DNA from: Crateriforma conspicua
GTDB lineage: Bacteria; Planctomycetota; Planctomycetia; Pirellulales; Pirellulaceae
Assembly (NCBI RefSeq): GCF_007752935.1
Contig: NZ_CP036319.1
Location: forward strand, 4,588,001-4,652,000
Reading direction: 5' to 3'
Length of the DNA stretch: 64,000 bases
The position numbers were made by a program, and so were the translations under genes. The notes beneath the pieces are model-generated. The model worked only from the letters and a program-made list of their open reading frames with translations. It ran no database searches and was not told where the DNA came from. Shown piece after piece: positions 18,094 to 27,948 of the stretch (within the stretch, counting starts at the first letter, position 1; each line of letters begins with the position of its first letter).

Positions 18094-19788
18094 TTAGGCG
18101 CTTCCCAGTTCAACGTCGATCCGTTCTTCATCGGCGGCTTCACGCAGTTTCACCAACGCTCGGGCTTCCAGTTGGCGAATTCTTTCCTTCGTCACACCCA
18201 TCTTTTCGCCGACTTCTTTCAGGGTCAGCGGTTCGCTGCCGCGTCCCAGTCCGAAGCGGGCGGAAATGATCTGTTGTTCCCTTTCGTCCAGACGATTCAG
18301 GATTTTCGACAGTTCGCGTTTGCGTCGCAGGTGCGCCGATTCCTCGACGTACGGATCCATCCGGTCGTCCTGACGCAGCAAGAACAATTCTTCGGTGGTC
18401 GTTCGGAAACGGTCCCGATGCTTGAACTCGCTGGGAATCGTGCGGGCGAAGTTTTTCATGATCGCCCACGACGCATAGGTGCTGAACTTGTTTCCACGCG
18501 AGTAGTCAAACTTTTCCACCGCGCGGATCAGTGACATGTTGCCGTCGCTGATCAACGTGAACAGGTCATCGACCTTGGCCACGTGTCGCTTGGCGATCGA
18601 AACCACCAAACGAAGGTTGCTTTGCACGATCAGGTTCTTCACCTTCACGGCTTCTTCATACAGTTGATTAATGCGATCGATTCGCTCGGTCTTGGACATC
18701 GAATCGTCGCTGTTCCAGCGGTTGTCGGACAATTGTTCCCGCAACCGGCTGGCTTGGTGCTTCAGATAGTTCATCTTGCGGAACAGGTGGTATTCCTGTT
18801 CGCGGGTCAGCAGTGGCACGTCGTAAAGGGCGGCCAAGTAGCTGGGAAGATCGGCGGGCGGACGCACCTTTCGCGCGGCCTTGGCCGGTTCCGGCGTTTC
18901 GCCCAAGAATTCCGCGTCGCGGCCCGGCTGGTCAAAGTCTTCGTTGTAGATGTAGTCCAGCGGCAGTTCGAACACGCACTGCACCCGAACGTCCAACAGT
19001 AGACGGTTGATGCTGGCGCGGGACCGATTGAACCGCTTGCAAAGTTGGCTGACGGTCATGCCTTGGCTGTGCATCCGGAACAGCGTCCGCTTGTCGTCGT
19101 CGGTCAGCGTGTCGCGATGGCTGGGGAAAATCGCCAGCGACTTGTGATCGGCGTCGAAGTTCTTCAGCGTGTAACGGATCGTTTCCGGGCTGCGTCCCAT
19201 CTGTTCGGCGATTTGCCGGGTCACTTCGGCCGGCGTCGCACCGCCTTCGACCAATTGACGTGCTCGTTCGACGATCTCGCTTTTCTCTTCGTCACTCAGC
19301 TGACTGAAACGTTCCCCACGGCGAACCTTTTCCCGGTTCTGTTGGCTGAAGTGTTCAATGCTGGTGTGCAGGAAACCGACGCGTTTGCGTCCGTCGACGA
19401 CATATTTCCGGCTGACCAGTCCGGCGTTTCGCCAGCGACTGATCGTCTTGGTGGATACACGAAACATCCGTGCCAAGTCCTTCAGTGTGTGGACCGGCTG
19501 GGCGACTTGTTCGACCGGGATTTCGGCCGCTTCGGTCAGGTCTTCGATCATTTGCCGCAAGTCATGTCGCAGGTCGACGCCGGCGATATTGTGACGGCTG
19601 GGGTTTTCCGGCCGAAACTTGGTCAAACGAAAGTAGACAAAGTCGTACGCGTACTGACGGTCTTCGGTGACGTCGTTATGCAGCGACTCCGCGGCATCTG
19701 CCAATTCCGACTTGTTCGCCTTGGGCGAAAAGCGGATCAGTTGGTCACGAAGTTCCTTGACTTTTGCGTCGCGATAAGTCGTATGCAT
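18094..19788 (-). CDS. Sigma-70 family sigma factor with N-terminal helix-turn-helix modules
   Basis: 564 residues. The sigma core is C-terminal: region 1.2/2.1-like at about 314-350; region 2 at about 393-458 (NLRLVVSIAKRH, LISDGNMSLIRAVEKFDYSRGNKFSTYASWAIM); region 4 at about 494-552 (LDEREQQIISARFGLG, LTLKEVGEKMGVTKERIRQLE). Region 3 between them looks shortened. The N-terminal 300 residues are not normal sigma sequence but carry three helix-turn-helix-like segments: LKDLARMFRVSTKTISRWR (101-119), EVTRQIAEQMGRSPETIRY (188-206) and VSQLCKRFNRSRASINRLL (about 245-264). A GGGAGGA Shine-Dalgarno eight bases upstream fixes the start. Whether this is an essential or alternative sigma factor cannot be told here. 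Confidence 0.85.
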   Translation of the reverse strand: MHTTYRDAKVKELRDQLIRFSPKANKSELADAAESLHNDVTEDRQYAYDFVYFRLTKFRPENPSRHNIAGVDLRHDLRQMIEDLTEAAEIPVEQVAQPVHTLKDLARMFRVSTKTISRWRNAGLVSRKYVVDGRKRVGFLHTSIEHFSQQNREKVRRGERFSQLSDEEKSEIVERARQLVEGGATPAEVTRQIAEQMGRSPETIRYTLKNFDADHKSLAIFPSHRDTLTDDDKRTLFRMHSQGMTVSQLCKRFNRSRASINRLLLDVRVQCVFELPLDYIYNEDFDQPGRDAEFLGETPEPAKAARKVRPPADLPSYLAALYDVPLLTREQEYHLFRKMNYLKHQASRLREQLSDNRWNSDDSMSKTERIDRINQLYEEAVKVKNLIVQSNLRLVVSIAKRHVAKVDDLFTLISDGNMSLIRAVEKFDYSRGNKFSTYASWAIMKNFARTIPSEFKHRDRFRTTTEELFLLRQDDRMDPYVEESAHLRRKRELSKILNRLDEREQQIISARFGLGRGSEPLTLKEVGEKMGVTKERIRQLEARALVKLREAADEERIDVELGSA

Positions 19789-20490
19789 CGCGGTATCCTC
19801 CCAGTGCTGCGATCGGTAACGAAAGCGAATTTCCATGCGACCCCGGCGGGCCGCTCGTTCCAACCACAAATGTTTCCCGGGGACCATCCGAATCCTGTGG
19901 ACGGTACGGGGGTGAGCGACTCCTTGTCGCTCGCCTCATTAAAACCTACGCGTCAAGCGTCGGGTGTGGCCTGTTTTCCAGTATCTGACACGGCTGTGAC
20001 ACGTCTGGTCACACTCTTTGCACCACTAACGGGGGTGTAAGCCCGACATGGCTGCCAATCGGACTGAAAAACTGTCCGGCGAGATGAGTAGAAAATTTGG
20101 GGCCAAAACCAAAAAATATTTTTCCTTTGCCCTCACCATCCGACGCGTCGATCGCGTTTTCATGCCGCTTTGGACAGAAAACTCGTCCGGCGGGTTCATC
20201 GGTGGGGCCCGGTTTACCGCCCAGATGTCTTGAAACTTTTCCAAGTCGTTGCAACTTTTTCCAGTCTCATTCCGAGACATCCTGTTCAAATTTCGCACAG
20301 TGTGACGAAGGCGGTGGAGCCACCACAGCGGTCTCCCCACGATCAGGGGAAGCAGGACCAAGCAGGCAAAATCGATTCAACCCGATCAACCGGTCTGGAC
20401 GATTGAACTGGAGTAACCGCAGGACCGCCGCGTCTCATCACGTGGGCGGCGTGTCCAGACCTGTCGCCCTGAAAACGTGGATTGCCGAAC
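19789..20490. other. Long divergent intergenic region
   Basis: About 700 bases lie between the multi-HTH sigma factor gene and a rightward exported protein gene. It contains an A/T-rich stretch near 20107-20125 and an imperfect direct repeat around 20057-20075 and 20175-20195 (AAAACT.GTCCGGCG). I see no convincing gene, RNA or promoter consensus. Confidence 0.4.
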
Positions 20491-22122
20491 ATGTCGTCAC
20501 GTCCGTCACTGCCCCAAACGTCCACGCATCAAGCTTCCACCGATGGCCGGGCCGTCACTGGCCGGGCCGTCACTGGTCGGGCCGTCACTGGTCGGGCCGC
20601 GGATCGTCCAGCCGCCGCGTCGATTGACCGACGACGATTCGCCATCGCGACCGCTGCGATGGCGGCGGCTTGCATCGGTCGGACGTCCGATGCGGCACCG
20701 TCGCCGCAAGCGGGGCAGATTTCGCTGGTCGAAAACCCCGACGTGGATTTGTTCCGCGTCCGCTTGGCGATCAACGTTCAGGGGAACGTGAATTTGCCGT
20801 CCGACCCGCTGGTGTCCAAACGCAGCATGACGAAGCTGCCGATCCAAAGCGACGCGGTCTTTGATTACGAAGAACGCTACCGGTGGCCGACCGATGCGAA
20901 ACCAGGTTCGCCGGTAATGGGGCTGGAACGGTATTACCACGAAGCGGTCAGTTCCGGCACGCTGAGCAAGAACGACATCTCCTTTGGCTTGCGACCGGCG
21001 GTCCGCCAAACCCTGGTCCGTCGCGATATGCTGCCGGAAACCATTTACTGTGGCGACGATTACTTGACCCACGAGGAACTGGGGCTGATCCGGACGCCTG
21101 TTTCCGCGGTTCAGCTGGGCGACCTGTTGCCGCTGACCGCGGTGGCCAAGGGCGATCAATACGAAGTCAATCGCGGCACGATCGGTAACCTGTTGAACCT
21201 TTCGTCGGTGGATGACGGGAAGGTCGAAAACAAGATCGAAGACATCGACGACGCGATCGCCAAGATCACGATGAGCGGGAAGATCGATGGATCCATCGAC
21301 GGCGTCCCGACGCTGGTGCGGCTGGTCGGCAAGATGACGTTTGACCGCAAACAGAACGTCTGCAATTGGTTGGCGTTGGCGCTTCACGAGACGCGGGACA
21401 TCGGCAAGGCCGAGCCCGGATTCGACGTGCAGGCCAAGATCCGGATGATCCGCCAACCGATGCCCCGGCCGGCCGGGCTGCCCGCCAAACCCGTGGCGAT
21501 GGACCTGACACGCCCCGTGCCGGGGAACCAAACCCTGGTGTTGCTGCACAGCGACGCCTTGTCGGTGACGGCGTTGATGGACCGCCGATGGCGGATGATC
21601 AGCGACCGCCCCGGTGCGGCAATGATGCGGATGATCGACCAGGAATCCAGCATGGGTCAGTGCAACTTGAAGCCGCTGGTCCGATTACCCGAAGGCAAGA
21701 CGTGGACCTTGGCCCAGTTGCAACAAGACGTGCGACGATCTCTGGGCGATCGGATGACGCGTTTCTTGCGAGACGACCGGATGACCAGCGCCAGCGGCAT
21801 CGAAACGATGCAACTGATCGCCGCGGGAACCGTCGAAGGGGTCGAAGTCCGCTGGATCGTCCAACACCATGCCGCCCCCAGCGGACGTCGCCTGCTGGCC
21901 ACATTCACGACCGATGCGGACAGTTTTGACGCCATGGCGGGCAGCGAAGTCCAGCTGGCCAGCACCCTGGAATTCGTCGCTCCGGTCCCCACCGGGGATG
22001 CCGAAGACGACGCCAAGGCCGACCCATCCGGCGATGTCACCCTGGCGGCACCGGAACCAGCGACGAAAGTGGCCGATGCGGGGGCCGCAGATTCGTTATC
22101 GTCGGCAAGCGATTTGCGCTGA
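20491..22122 (+). CDS. Exported protein with Tat-like signal, unknown function
   Basis: 543 residues. A long N-terminal region includes a repeated GRAVT segment, then DRRRFAIATAAMAAACIG, a twin-arginine-like signal. The rest is a soluble mixed alpha/beta protein with no motif I recognise. It contains an internal segment VPTLVRLVGKMTFDRKQNVCNWLALAL and a low-complexity Asp/Ala-rich C terminus. The gene is followed about 210 bases later by another exported protein of unknown function, so the pair may act together in the periplasm. The ATG at 20491 is used; a TTG three codons upstream is possible. The true start could also lie downstream, close to the RRR motif. Confidence 0.68.
   Translation: MSSRPSLPQTSTHQASTDGRAVTGRAVTGRAVTGRAADRPAAASIDRRRFAIATAAMAAACIGRTSDAAPSPQAGQISLVENPDVDLFRVRLAINVQGNVNLPSDPLVSKRSMTKLPIQSDAVFDYEERYRWPTDAKPGSPVMGLERYYHEAVSSGTLSKNDISFGLRPAVRQTLVRRDMLPETIYCGDDYLTHEELGLIRTPVSAVQLGDLLPLTAVAKGDQYEVNRGTIGNLLNLSSVDDGKVENKIEDIDDAIAKITMSGKIDGSIDGVPTLVRLVGKMTFDRKQNVCNWLALALHETRDIGKAEPGFDVQAKIRMIRQPMPRPAGLPAKPVAMDLTRPVPGNQTLVLLHSDALSVTALMDRRWRMISDRPGAAMMRMIDQESSMGQCNLKPLVRLPEGKTWTLAQLQQDVRRSLGDRMTRFLRDDRMTSASGIETMQLIAAGTVEGVEVRWIVQHHAAPSGRRLLATFTTDADSFDAMAGSEVQLASTLEFVAPVPTGDAEDDAKADPSGDVTLAAPEPATKVADAGAADSLSSASDLR
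20549..20600. repeat. 15-bp tandem repeat inside coding sequence
   Basis: Three full copies and a fragment of a fifteen-base unit, GGGCCGTCACTGGTC, lie head to tail, the first copy differing at one base. Because the unit is a multiple of three it encodes repeated GRAVT pentapeptides just upstream of the twin-arginine motif of the exported protein. Copy-number change would lengthen the n-region without shifting frame. Confidence 0.9.
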
Positions 22123-22336
22123 TCCCAGGGGGCCGCTGGGGCCGAGGTGTGGAAACCGAAACGGGGTCGATTAGACTGCGGAGTGAAATCTGGATCCGAA
22201 AGTCCCGTCGATCGGGGCCGACGGGTCGTCTGTCGCCCGCTGTGGGGTCGAATCGATCGCCCCGTTCGTCGTGCCCGCTGCGTCGCGTCCACTTCTCGCT
22301 GCCCCTTCTATGGCCCATTTCACTGGGACGTCCCGC

Positions 22337-23386
22337 ATGATTGCATTGCCGTCGACCGCTGCCGCCCGGCCTGGACACCGCGGGCATGTCACGAATCGGT
22401 CCGCCGGTTGGTGGTTGTCCGGTCTGTTGGTCCTTTGCGGCCCGGCCGCATCGGCGATCGCCCAAAATGGTGCCAACGTCAAAGACCCGTCGCAGCAGGT
22501 TCAAACGCCGTTTGCTGCGGGCGTTTTGATCGAAATCCCACCGGCGCCGAAGCCCGAAGAAACCAATTCGGGCCCGTTCCCGATGAGCGAACTGGAGCAG
22601 ATTCACCCGGAAATCGCCTGGCAGGGCGAAGCCTATCCCGAAGGCAAGCCGCATTTCCAGGCGGCCAGCCGGACGCTGGCCCAACGGGCTCAACGCGTCA
22701 CGCTGCGACGCGAGATCTATTGTTTGGAGTTTTCCTTCAAGCCGCTGCGACAGATCTTTGCCGACGTCCCCGCACCCGGCGGCCAGACCCAGCGAAAGCT
22801 GGTCACGTACATGGTTTTCCGTCTGCGTTACCGGGGCAACGATCTGCGTCCGGCCACCGAACGCGTCGGCGACGCGGATCTGTACGAACGGATCGAAGCG
22901 GTCAGTTATCCGTCGAAGCGTGGTTTTCCGATTTTGGAATTGGTAAACCGCGAAACCGGCCGGAGGGTGATCGATCGTTTGCTGCCGTCGGTCAAAGAAC
23001 AAATCACTCGGCGGGAACAAATCGTGGTTCCGCTGTACAACACCGTGGAAATCAGCCGGCAAAAGATTCCGTTGTCTCGTGACCCCGAAGCCCCCGGCGT
23101 TTGGGGACTGGCGACTTGGACCGACGTCGATCCGGACATCGATTTCTTGTCGGTCGACGTCTTCGGGCTGACCAACGCCTTTGAAATCGATGACTTGGGC
23201 AGCGACAGCCAGTATCGCCGCAAGGCACTGTCGCTGAACTTCTTCCGCCCCGGCGACGCGGTCAATCCGACCGAGGACAAGATCCGCTTCGGCGTTCCCC
23301 CGTACAGCAACCCGATCGACCAGCAGGTGATCTTGGACAAGTATGGCTTGGAAGAACGCCTTGATTATCGGTGGATCTTTCGCTAG
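22337..23386 (+). CDS. Exported protein, unknown function
   Basis: 349 residues. An N-terminal signal sequence (WWLSGLLVLCGPAASAIAQ, cleavage near residue 43) is followed by a soluble domain rich in beta strands (REIYCLEFSFKPLRQIF, RKLVTYMVFRLRYRG, IVVPLYNTVEISRQ). Its close DLGSDSQYRRKALSLNFFRPGD and C-terminal YGLEERLDYRWIFR segments look conserved, but I do not recognise a named family. The ATG at 22337 gives the most normal signal peptide; an ATG at 22310 and a GTG at 22271 are in frame. The preceding exported protein gene is on the same strand, about 210 bases away. Confidence 0.7.
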   Translation: MIALPSTAAARPGHRGHVTNRSAGWWLSGLLVLCGPAASAIAQNGANVKDPSQQVQTPFAAGVLIEIPPAPKPEETNSGPFPMSELEQIHPEIAWQGEAYPEGKPHFQAASRTLAQRAQRVTLRREIYCLEFSFKPLRQIFADVPAPGGQTQRKLVTYMVFRLRYRGNDLRPATERVGDADLYERIEAVSYPSKRGFPILELVNRETGRRVIDRLLPSVKEQITRREQIVVPLYNTVEISRQKIPLSRDPEAPGVWGLATWTDVDPDIDFLSVDVFGLTNAFEIDDLGSDSQYRRKALSLNFFRPGDAVNPTEDKIRFGVPPYSNPIDQQVILDKYGLEERLDYRWIFR

Positions 23387-23472
23387 CTTTCTCGATTCGA
23401 AATTCGCCGTCCGTCCGGCCTGAAATTTGTCTCGCCGCGTTTTTGCACTGCGGTGCCAGATTTCCGCGTCGC

Positions 23473-23537
23473 GGTGCCGACGAACGGACTTGAACCAGTC
23501 GACTCCTATACCCTTCAGCCACTTCCGATCCGGCGGC
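23473..23537 (-). other. tRNA-like fragment (possible tRNA relic)
   Basis: Read on the minus strand, the segment ends with a T-arm-like GGTTCAAGTCC and an acceptor-like CGTCGGCACC. It begins with GCCGCCG, which can pair with CGTCGGC at six of seven positions, and has a D-arm-like GGAAGTGGCTGAAGG in between. At about 63 bases it is ten or more too short for a functional tRNA, and no anticodon stem-loop is evident. It looks like a Leu/Ser-type tRNA with its middle deleted, but chance resemblance is not excluded. Confidence 0.3.
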
Positions 23538-23667
23538 CCTTTACCGGTCCGATTCGTGAAGGGTTTGAACGGTCCGGTGGCACAGGCCATCGCGGGATGG
23601 GTCGCCCCCCGGTTCGACACAGTTTTGCAATACGCACTTTGGCAATCCGAATAAAGAAGACCCATCG

Positions 23668-23919
23668 ATGGCACACAAAAAGGGACAAGGTAGTAGCCGA
23701 AACGGCCGTGACAGCAACGCGCAACGTCGTGGCGTCAAGCGTTTCGGTGGCCAAGCGGTGACCGCCGGCAGCATCCTGGTTCGTCAGGTCGGCACCAAAT
23801 TCAAGCCCGGTCGCAACGTCGGCATCGGCAACGATTACACGCTGTTTTCGCTGGTCGACGGCACCGTCCGTTTCGACCAAGAAGGCCGCCGGGTCAATGT
23901 CGACTTGGCCGAAGCCTGA
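23668..23919 (+). CDS. rpmA: Ribosomal protein L27
   Basis: 83 residues. The N terminus [28 protein letters not shown] is diagnostic for L27, whose tail reaches the peptidyl-transferase centre. The downstream [27 protein letters not shown] stretch is also typical. There is no N-terminal extension requiring protease cleavage, unlike Firmicutes L27. It heads the classical rpmA-obg arrangement; the usual L21 gene (rplU) is absent immediately upstream. Confidence 0.97.
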   Translation: MAHKKGQGSSRNGRDSNAQRRGVKRFGGQAVTAGSILVRQVGTKFKPGRNVGIGNDYTLFSLVDGTVRFDQEGRRVNVDLAEA

Positions 23920-24100
23920 TCGCAACGATTTGACCGACGCCCGGGAATCGCCCGCCATCCGTCTCGGCTGTTGACATCCATCGCTAGGCCAACCGTCAGC
24001 CCCATGGGCACGCGACGGTCGGCTTTGCCTTGGTGAATTTCCGCCGCACGATGCCGATGTGCGTCTCCCCCTCCGGGCCATTGATAGACCAGCCGCTGCC

Positions 24101-25303
24101 ATGTTCGTCGACCGTGTCCAAATCGAATTGCAGGCCGGTCGCGGTGGCGATGGTTGCATGAGCTTTCGCCGTGAAAAGTACGTTCCCCGCGGCGGTCCGG
24201 ACGGCGGCGACGGTGGCAACGGCGGCAGCCTGATCTTAGAAGCCAAGCTGGGCGTCAACAGCTTGGCCGCGTTTGCTAATCGGCACTTCTATCGCGCCCC
24301 CAAAGGCCAACCCGGGCAAGGTTCGATGCGGCACGGGCGCAACGGCAAGGACGAAACGCTGTACGTCCCGCCGGGCACCACCGTGATCGATGCCCAGCAC
24401 GGCTTTGTGATCAAAGACTTGACCCAGCCAGGCGAACGCTTCGTGATCGCCCACGGCGGCAAAGGCGGTCACGGCAACGCGCGTTTCAAATCCAGCACCA
24501 ATCAGGCACCGCGGCATCGCACGTTGGGCGAGGAACCGGAAAGCCGGGCGGTGATTCTGGAACTTCGATCGATCGCCGACGTCGGCTTGGTCGGCAAGCC
24601 GAATGCGGGCAAAAGCACGTTGTTGTCACGCATCAGCAGTGCAAGACCCGAAATCGCCGATTATCCGTTCACGACGAAGCATCCCAACTTGGGAATCGTC
24701 GACGTGGACATGGAACGGTCGTTTGTGCTGGCGGACATCCCCGGTCTGATCGAAGGGGCCAGCGAAGGCGTCGGATTGGGACACGAATTTCTGAAGCACG
24801 TTGAACGCGCCGGCTTGCTGGTTCACTTGGTCGAACCGGCACCGATCGACGGCACCGAACCGTTGCAGAACTACCAGGCCATTCGCGAAGAAATCTGTGA
24901 ATACGATGCTTCGCTGGGCGAACGCGACGAATTGCTGGTCGTCACCAAAGCCGAATTGGACGGCGCCGACGACGTGGCCCGGGAACTGTCCGAACAAACG
25001 GGCCGACAGGTTCATCTGATCAGCGCGATGACCGGCGAAGGGCTGGACACGCTGACCGATGCGATCATGCAACGGGTCCAGCAACGCCGCCAAGCACTGA
25101 TTGACGCGGGCGAAGATGTCGTGATGCTGCGGCCCGAAGACGCCAAGCCCACCAAAGGCGAAAAGGTCGCCAAGCGTCGACGTCGGGTACCGCCTCATTT
25201 GGCCGGACCCACTGCGGAGTTGAGCAACGATTTGCAGGCCAAGGATTACCAGGACGTAAACGAATCGGATTCGGACGGCTCGGATCCAAAGGAGTCGTCT
25301 TGA
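24101..25303 (+). CDS. obg: Obg/CgtA GTPase
   Basis: 400 residues. The Obg glycine-rich fold occupies about 1-159 ([31 protein letters not shown]). The G domain follows: G1 GKPNAGKS (165-172), G3 DIPG (about 212), and TKAE in place of the usual NKxD motif. The C-terminal tail is charged, with the basic cluster [13 protein letters not shown]. Obg is an essential ribosome-assembly and stress GTPase. The ATG was chosen because family similarity begins at MFVDRV; there is no obvious Shine-Dalgarno. Its stop overlaps the coaX start. Confidence 0.96.
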   Translation: MFVDRVQIELQAGRGGDGCMSFRREKYVPRGGPDGGDGGNGGSLILEAKLGVNSLAAFANRHFYRAPKGQPGQGSMRHGRNGKDETLYVPPGTTVIDAQHGFVIKDLTQPGERFVIAHGGKGGHGNARFKSSTNQAPRHRTLGEEPESRAVILELRSIADVGLVGKPNAGKSTLLSRISSARPEIADYPFTTKHPNLGIVDVDMERSFVLADIPGLIEGASEGVGLGHEFLKHVERAGLLVHLVEPAPIDGTEPLQNYQAIREEICEYDASLGERDELLVVTKAELDGADDVARELSEQTGRQVHLISAMTGEGLDTLTDAIMQRVQQRRQALIDAGEDVVMLRPEDAKPTKGEKVAKRRRRVPPHLAGPTAELSNDLQAKDYQDVNESDSDGSDPKESS

Positions 25304-26199
25304 GCGTCCAGGCATCTCATCCGTCGGCCGCATCCTGGCAGCCGCCCGGAGGAATTGTGGCGGTGGACTTGGGCAACACGGCCGCCAAGGTATTGATCTC
25401 CGACGCGTTGGCAGGCATTCGCCCTTTTGGTTCCGATCACGCTTCACCGCTGTCCCGGTCGTTTGCCATCGACGCCGGGCCTTGGACCGACCAGGCAATT
25501 GATTGGGTGCGGCAGCACGCTTCGGCCGTGCATCAGTGGCGTCTTGCCAGCGTCAATCGCGGTGCCGAGTCACGACTGCAGTCGGATATTTTGAAGCGAT
25601 TCCCGAGTGCCGACGTGGTGCGGGTGGTTCACGACCGTGTGCCGGTCACCAGCGATCTGGCGGCCCCCCAGCGAATCGGAATCGATCGTCTGTTGTGCGC
25701 GTTTGCGGCCGGTCTGGCCGACCCCGGCGCCTCGCGACGTGCCACGACCTTGGTCGATGCAGGTTCAGCGGTCACGGTCGATTTTCTGGACGACCAGGGA
25801 ATCTTTCGGGGCGGAGCCATTTTGCCGGGGTTGAATCTGCAGGCCCGTTCTTTGGCGACCGGAACAGACCTATTGCCCCAAATCGACTGGATCAGCGAAA
25901 CGTCATTGCAGTCGCCCGGCAAGGACACCGTCGCGGCGATCCGGCTGGGCATCTTGTCGGGCGTTGCCGGAGCGATCGACCGGCTGGCGACCCGATACGG
26001 CACCGATCGGGTGCTGATCACCGGCGGTGATGCCACCGCGATCGCCCCGCACTTGAGCGTGGCCCATCGTGTCTGTCACGACATGGTGGGGGTGGGCATC
26101 CTGGCGTGCCGCTGTTGGTCGCCATCGGAATCAGCGTCCGGCCCCACCGAATCACCGCCCGATCCGGCCGACGCGACGCCGACACAGCGACACTGTTGA
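25300..26199 (+). CDS. coaX: Type III pantothenate kinase
   Basis: 299 residues. The ASKHA-fold motifs of CoaX are present: VDLGNTAAK (Asp23 region, phosphate 1), [11 protein letters not shown] (about 127-137) and [12 protein letters not shown] (about 150-161), followed by GGAILPGL. It phosphorylates pantothenate in the first step of CoA synthesis. The TTG start at 25300 overlaps the obg stop (TTGA) and is supported by AAAGGAG six bases upstream, implying translational coupling. The last roughly 30 residues are a Pro/Ser-rich tail beyond the usual family end. Confidence 0.92.
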   Translation: MSVQASHPSAASWQPPGGIVAVDLGNTAAKVLISDALAGIRPFGSDHASPLSRSFAIDAGPWTDQAIDWVRQHASAVHQWRLASVNRGAESRLQSDILKRFPSADVVRVVHDRVPVTSDLAAPQRIGIDRLLCAFAAGLADPGASRRATTLVDAGSAVTVDFLDDQGIFRGGAILPGLNLQARSLATGTDLLPQIDWISETSLQSPGKDTVAAIRLGILSGVAGAIDRLATRYGTDRVLITGGDATAIAPHLSVAHRVCHDMVGVGILACRCWSPSESASGPTESPPDPADATPTQRHC

Positions 26200-26245
26200 C
26201 CGTTCCACTGCACTGGTATCCTGCCCTGCTGCAGCGATCACAGCC

Positions 26246-27226
26246 ATGATTTACGTTCTGAACCAACCCACCATCGTTGACCTTTGTGGCGCCGACGCGG
26301 ACCAGATTTTGCACAATCTGACCACGGCGGACGTGCGTGCGCTTGCCGTCGGCCAGGGCTGTGAATCGTTCATCACCGACGTCCGCGGAAAGACGCTGCA
26401 TCATGTCATGGTGTATCGAACGGACCAGGGATTTCGTTTGGTCGGCCCCGGTGGCGAATCGGCCAAGGATCCCCAAGCATCGTTTTCCCAACGTTTGGTG
26501 GACCACTGCGACCGTTACATCATCCGCGAAGACGCCACCCCGACGATCGTCGAAGGCGATTGGCGACTGTGGGTCGCCGACCCGGAATCCGCCGCCGGTT
26601 TGAACGATTCCTGGCACGATTGTTCGTGGCTGGGACCGGGCAGTCGGATGTGCTGGTCCACTGACGACGCGTCCGTTTCACTGGTTGGACCTGTCGGTGA
26701 CCAAGCCGCGTTTCATTGGCACCGTGTCATCGCCGGCTTTCCCTGGTACGGCATCGACTTGGACGATTCGAATCTGCCTCAGGAGGCTGACCGCGATTCC
26801 CAGACGATCAGCTTCACCAAGGGCTGTTATCTGGGCCAGGAAACCGTGGCCCGCCTGGACGCGTTGGGACAAGTCCAACGCAAACTGGTGCACTGGGCGA
26901 TCGGACCTGCGGACGATTCACCGACGCCGACTTCCGATGGTTCGGAACCATTGGCGGTCACCGTGACGTCCGGCACCACGCTGCAGGCGGGTGAAAAGAA
27001 GGTCGCCCGGCTGACCAGCTTGGCAACGCTGCGGCCACCGGAGGGCGTCGCCGAATCGGCGGTCGAAAAATTCCGATCAATGACGCAATCCATCTCGTTT
27101 CCCGTCGCCGCCGTGGCGATGGGTTTCGCCCGGCGAAGCCACTTCGACCCCGGCGCCCGTGCCGAAGGATCCGATGCCGCCGGTCTACCGATCCAGGGTG
27201 AAGTATTGGCCGTGCCCCATGAATGA
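26246..27226 (+). CDS. ygfZ: Folate-binding YgfZ-type protein
   Basis: 326 residues of the aminomethyltransferase-like fold. The diagnostic K-G-C-Y-x-G-Q-E motif starts at about residue 192 (TKGCYLGQETVAR). The N-terminal L.G.DA..ILHNLTTADV pattern is typical of the family. YgfZ proteins use tetrahydrofolate in maintenance of certain iron-sulfur enzymes. It follows coaX by 46 bases, and its stop overlaps the start of an ECF sigma factor gene by eight bases (ATGAATGA), so it is probably co-transcribed with the obg run. Confidence 0.88.
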   Translation: MIYVLNQPTIVDLCGADADQILHNLTTADVRALAVGQGCESFITDVRGKTLHHVMVYRTDQGFRLVGPGGESAKDPQASFSQRLVDHCDRYIIREDATPTIVEGDWRLWVADPESAAGLNDSWHDCSWLGPGSRMCWSTDDASVSLVGPVGDQAAFHWHRVIAGFPWYGIDLDDSNLPQEADRDSQTISFTKGCYLGQETVARLDALGQVQRKLVHWAIGPADDSPTPTSDGSEPLAVTVTSGTTLQAGEKKVARLTSLATLRPPEGVAESAVEKFRSMTQSISFPVAAVAMGFARRSHFDPGARAEGSDAAGLPIQGEVLAVPHE

Positions 27227-27869
27227 TCCGCAAACGGAATCGTCCGAAGAATTTTTGGCTCAACTGGAACGGGTCCGCCAAGGCGATGATGAAGCGACGG
27301 CACAACTGTGGCATCGCTACTTTGCCCCGCTGGTGCGTTTGGCCGCCGGCCGTCTGCCGACCAGCTTGCGCCGAACCGGCGACGAAGAAGACATCGCATT
27401 GTCAGCCTTCAACAGTTTCATCGCCGGAATCCGCCGCGATCAATTTCCAGATCTCAGCGGCCCGGACAACTTGTGGGGCCTGCTGATCACCCTGACCAGC
27501 CGCAAGGTCCACGCCCATTTGCGGCACCACACACGGCAAAAACGGGGCGGCGGCAGCGTCCGCGGCGAATCGGTTTTCATCGATCCGGCGGGCGAAAAAC
27601 GTAACAATGGAATCGGCGGAGTGTCCGATGACTTGGGCCCCCCCGATTTGCAGGTCGAATTGGCCGAAGCCTGCGACACGCTACTGGATCAGCTGGATGA
27701 TGACCAGCTGCGCCAGATCGCGGTGATGCGAATGGACGGGTTTCTGGTTGACGAGATTGCCCAACGTTTGCAACTAAGCAAGCGGGCCGTTGAACGAAGA
27801 TTGCAGTTGATTCGTCGTATCTGGAGCGAACAAGCTGAATCAGCGGCGACGGACGACACCCAGGATTAA
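27219..27869 (+). CDS. ECF-type sigma factor (planctomycete-type)
   Basis: 216 residues. The N-terminal half carries a region-2-like sequence (EDIALSAFNSFIAGIRRDQFPDLSGPDNLWGLLITLTSRK), typical of the planctomycete ECF group that keeps the L-x-GPDNLW signature. Region 4 is at about 155-200 with the helix-turn-helix LVDEIAQRLQLSKRAVERRLQLI. The start overlaps the end of ygfZ. A large Ser/Thr kinase gene follows 79 bases downstream on the same strand, so the kinase is a candidate regulator of this sigma factor. No anti-sigma gene is present. Confidence 0.85.
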   Translation: MNDPQTESSEEFLAQLERVRQGDDEATAQLWHRYFAPLVRLAAGRLPTSLRRTGDEEDIALSAFNSFIAGIRRDQFPDLSGPDNLWGLLITLTSRKVHAHLRHHTRQKRGGGSVRGESVFIDPAGEKRNNGIGGVSDDLGPPDLQVELAEACDTLLDQLDDDQLRQIAVMRMDGFLVDEIAQRLQLSKRAVERRLQLIRRIWSEQAESAATDDTQD

Positions 27870-27948
27870 CGATTGTCCAGTGGGTGCGGCGACGTCACGG
27901 TACCAAACTAGGTAGGAATGCGACCTTCACGGACAACGGATCCACGGG

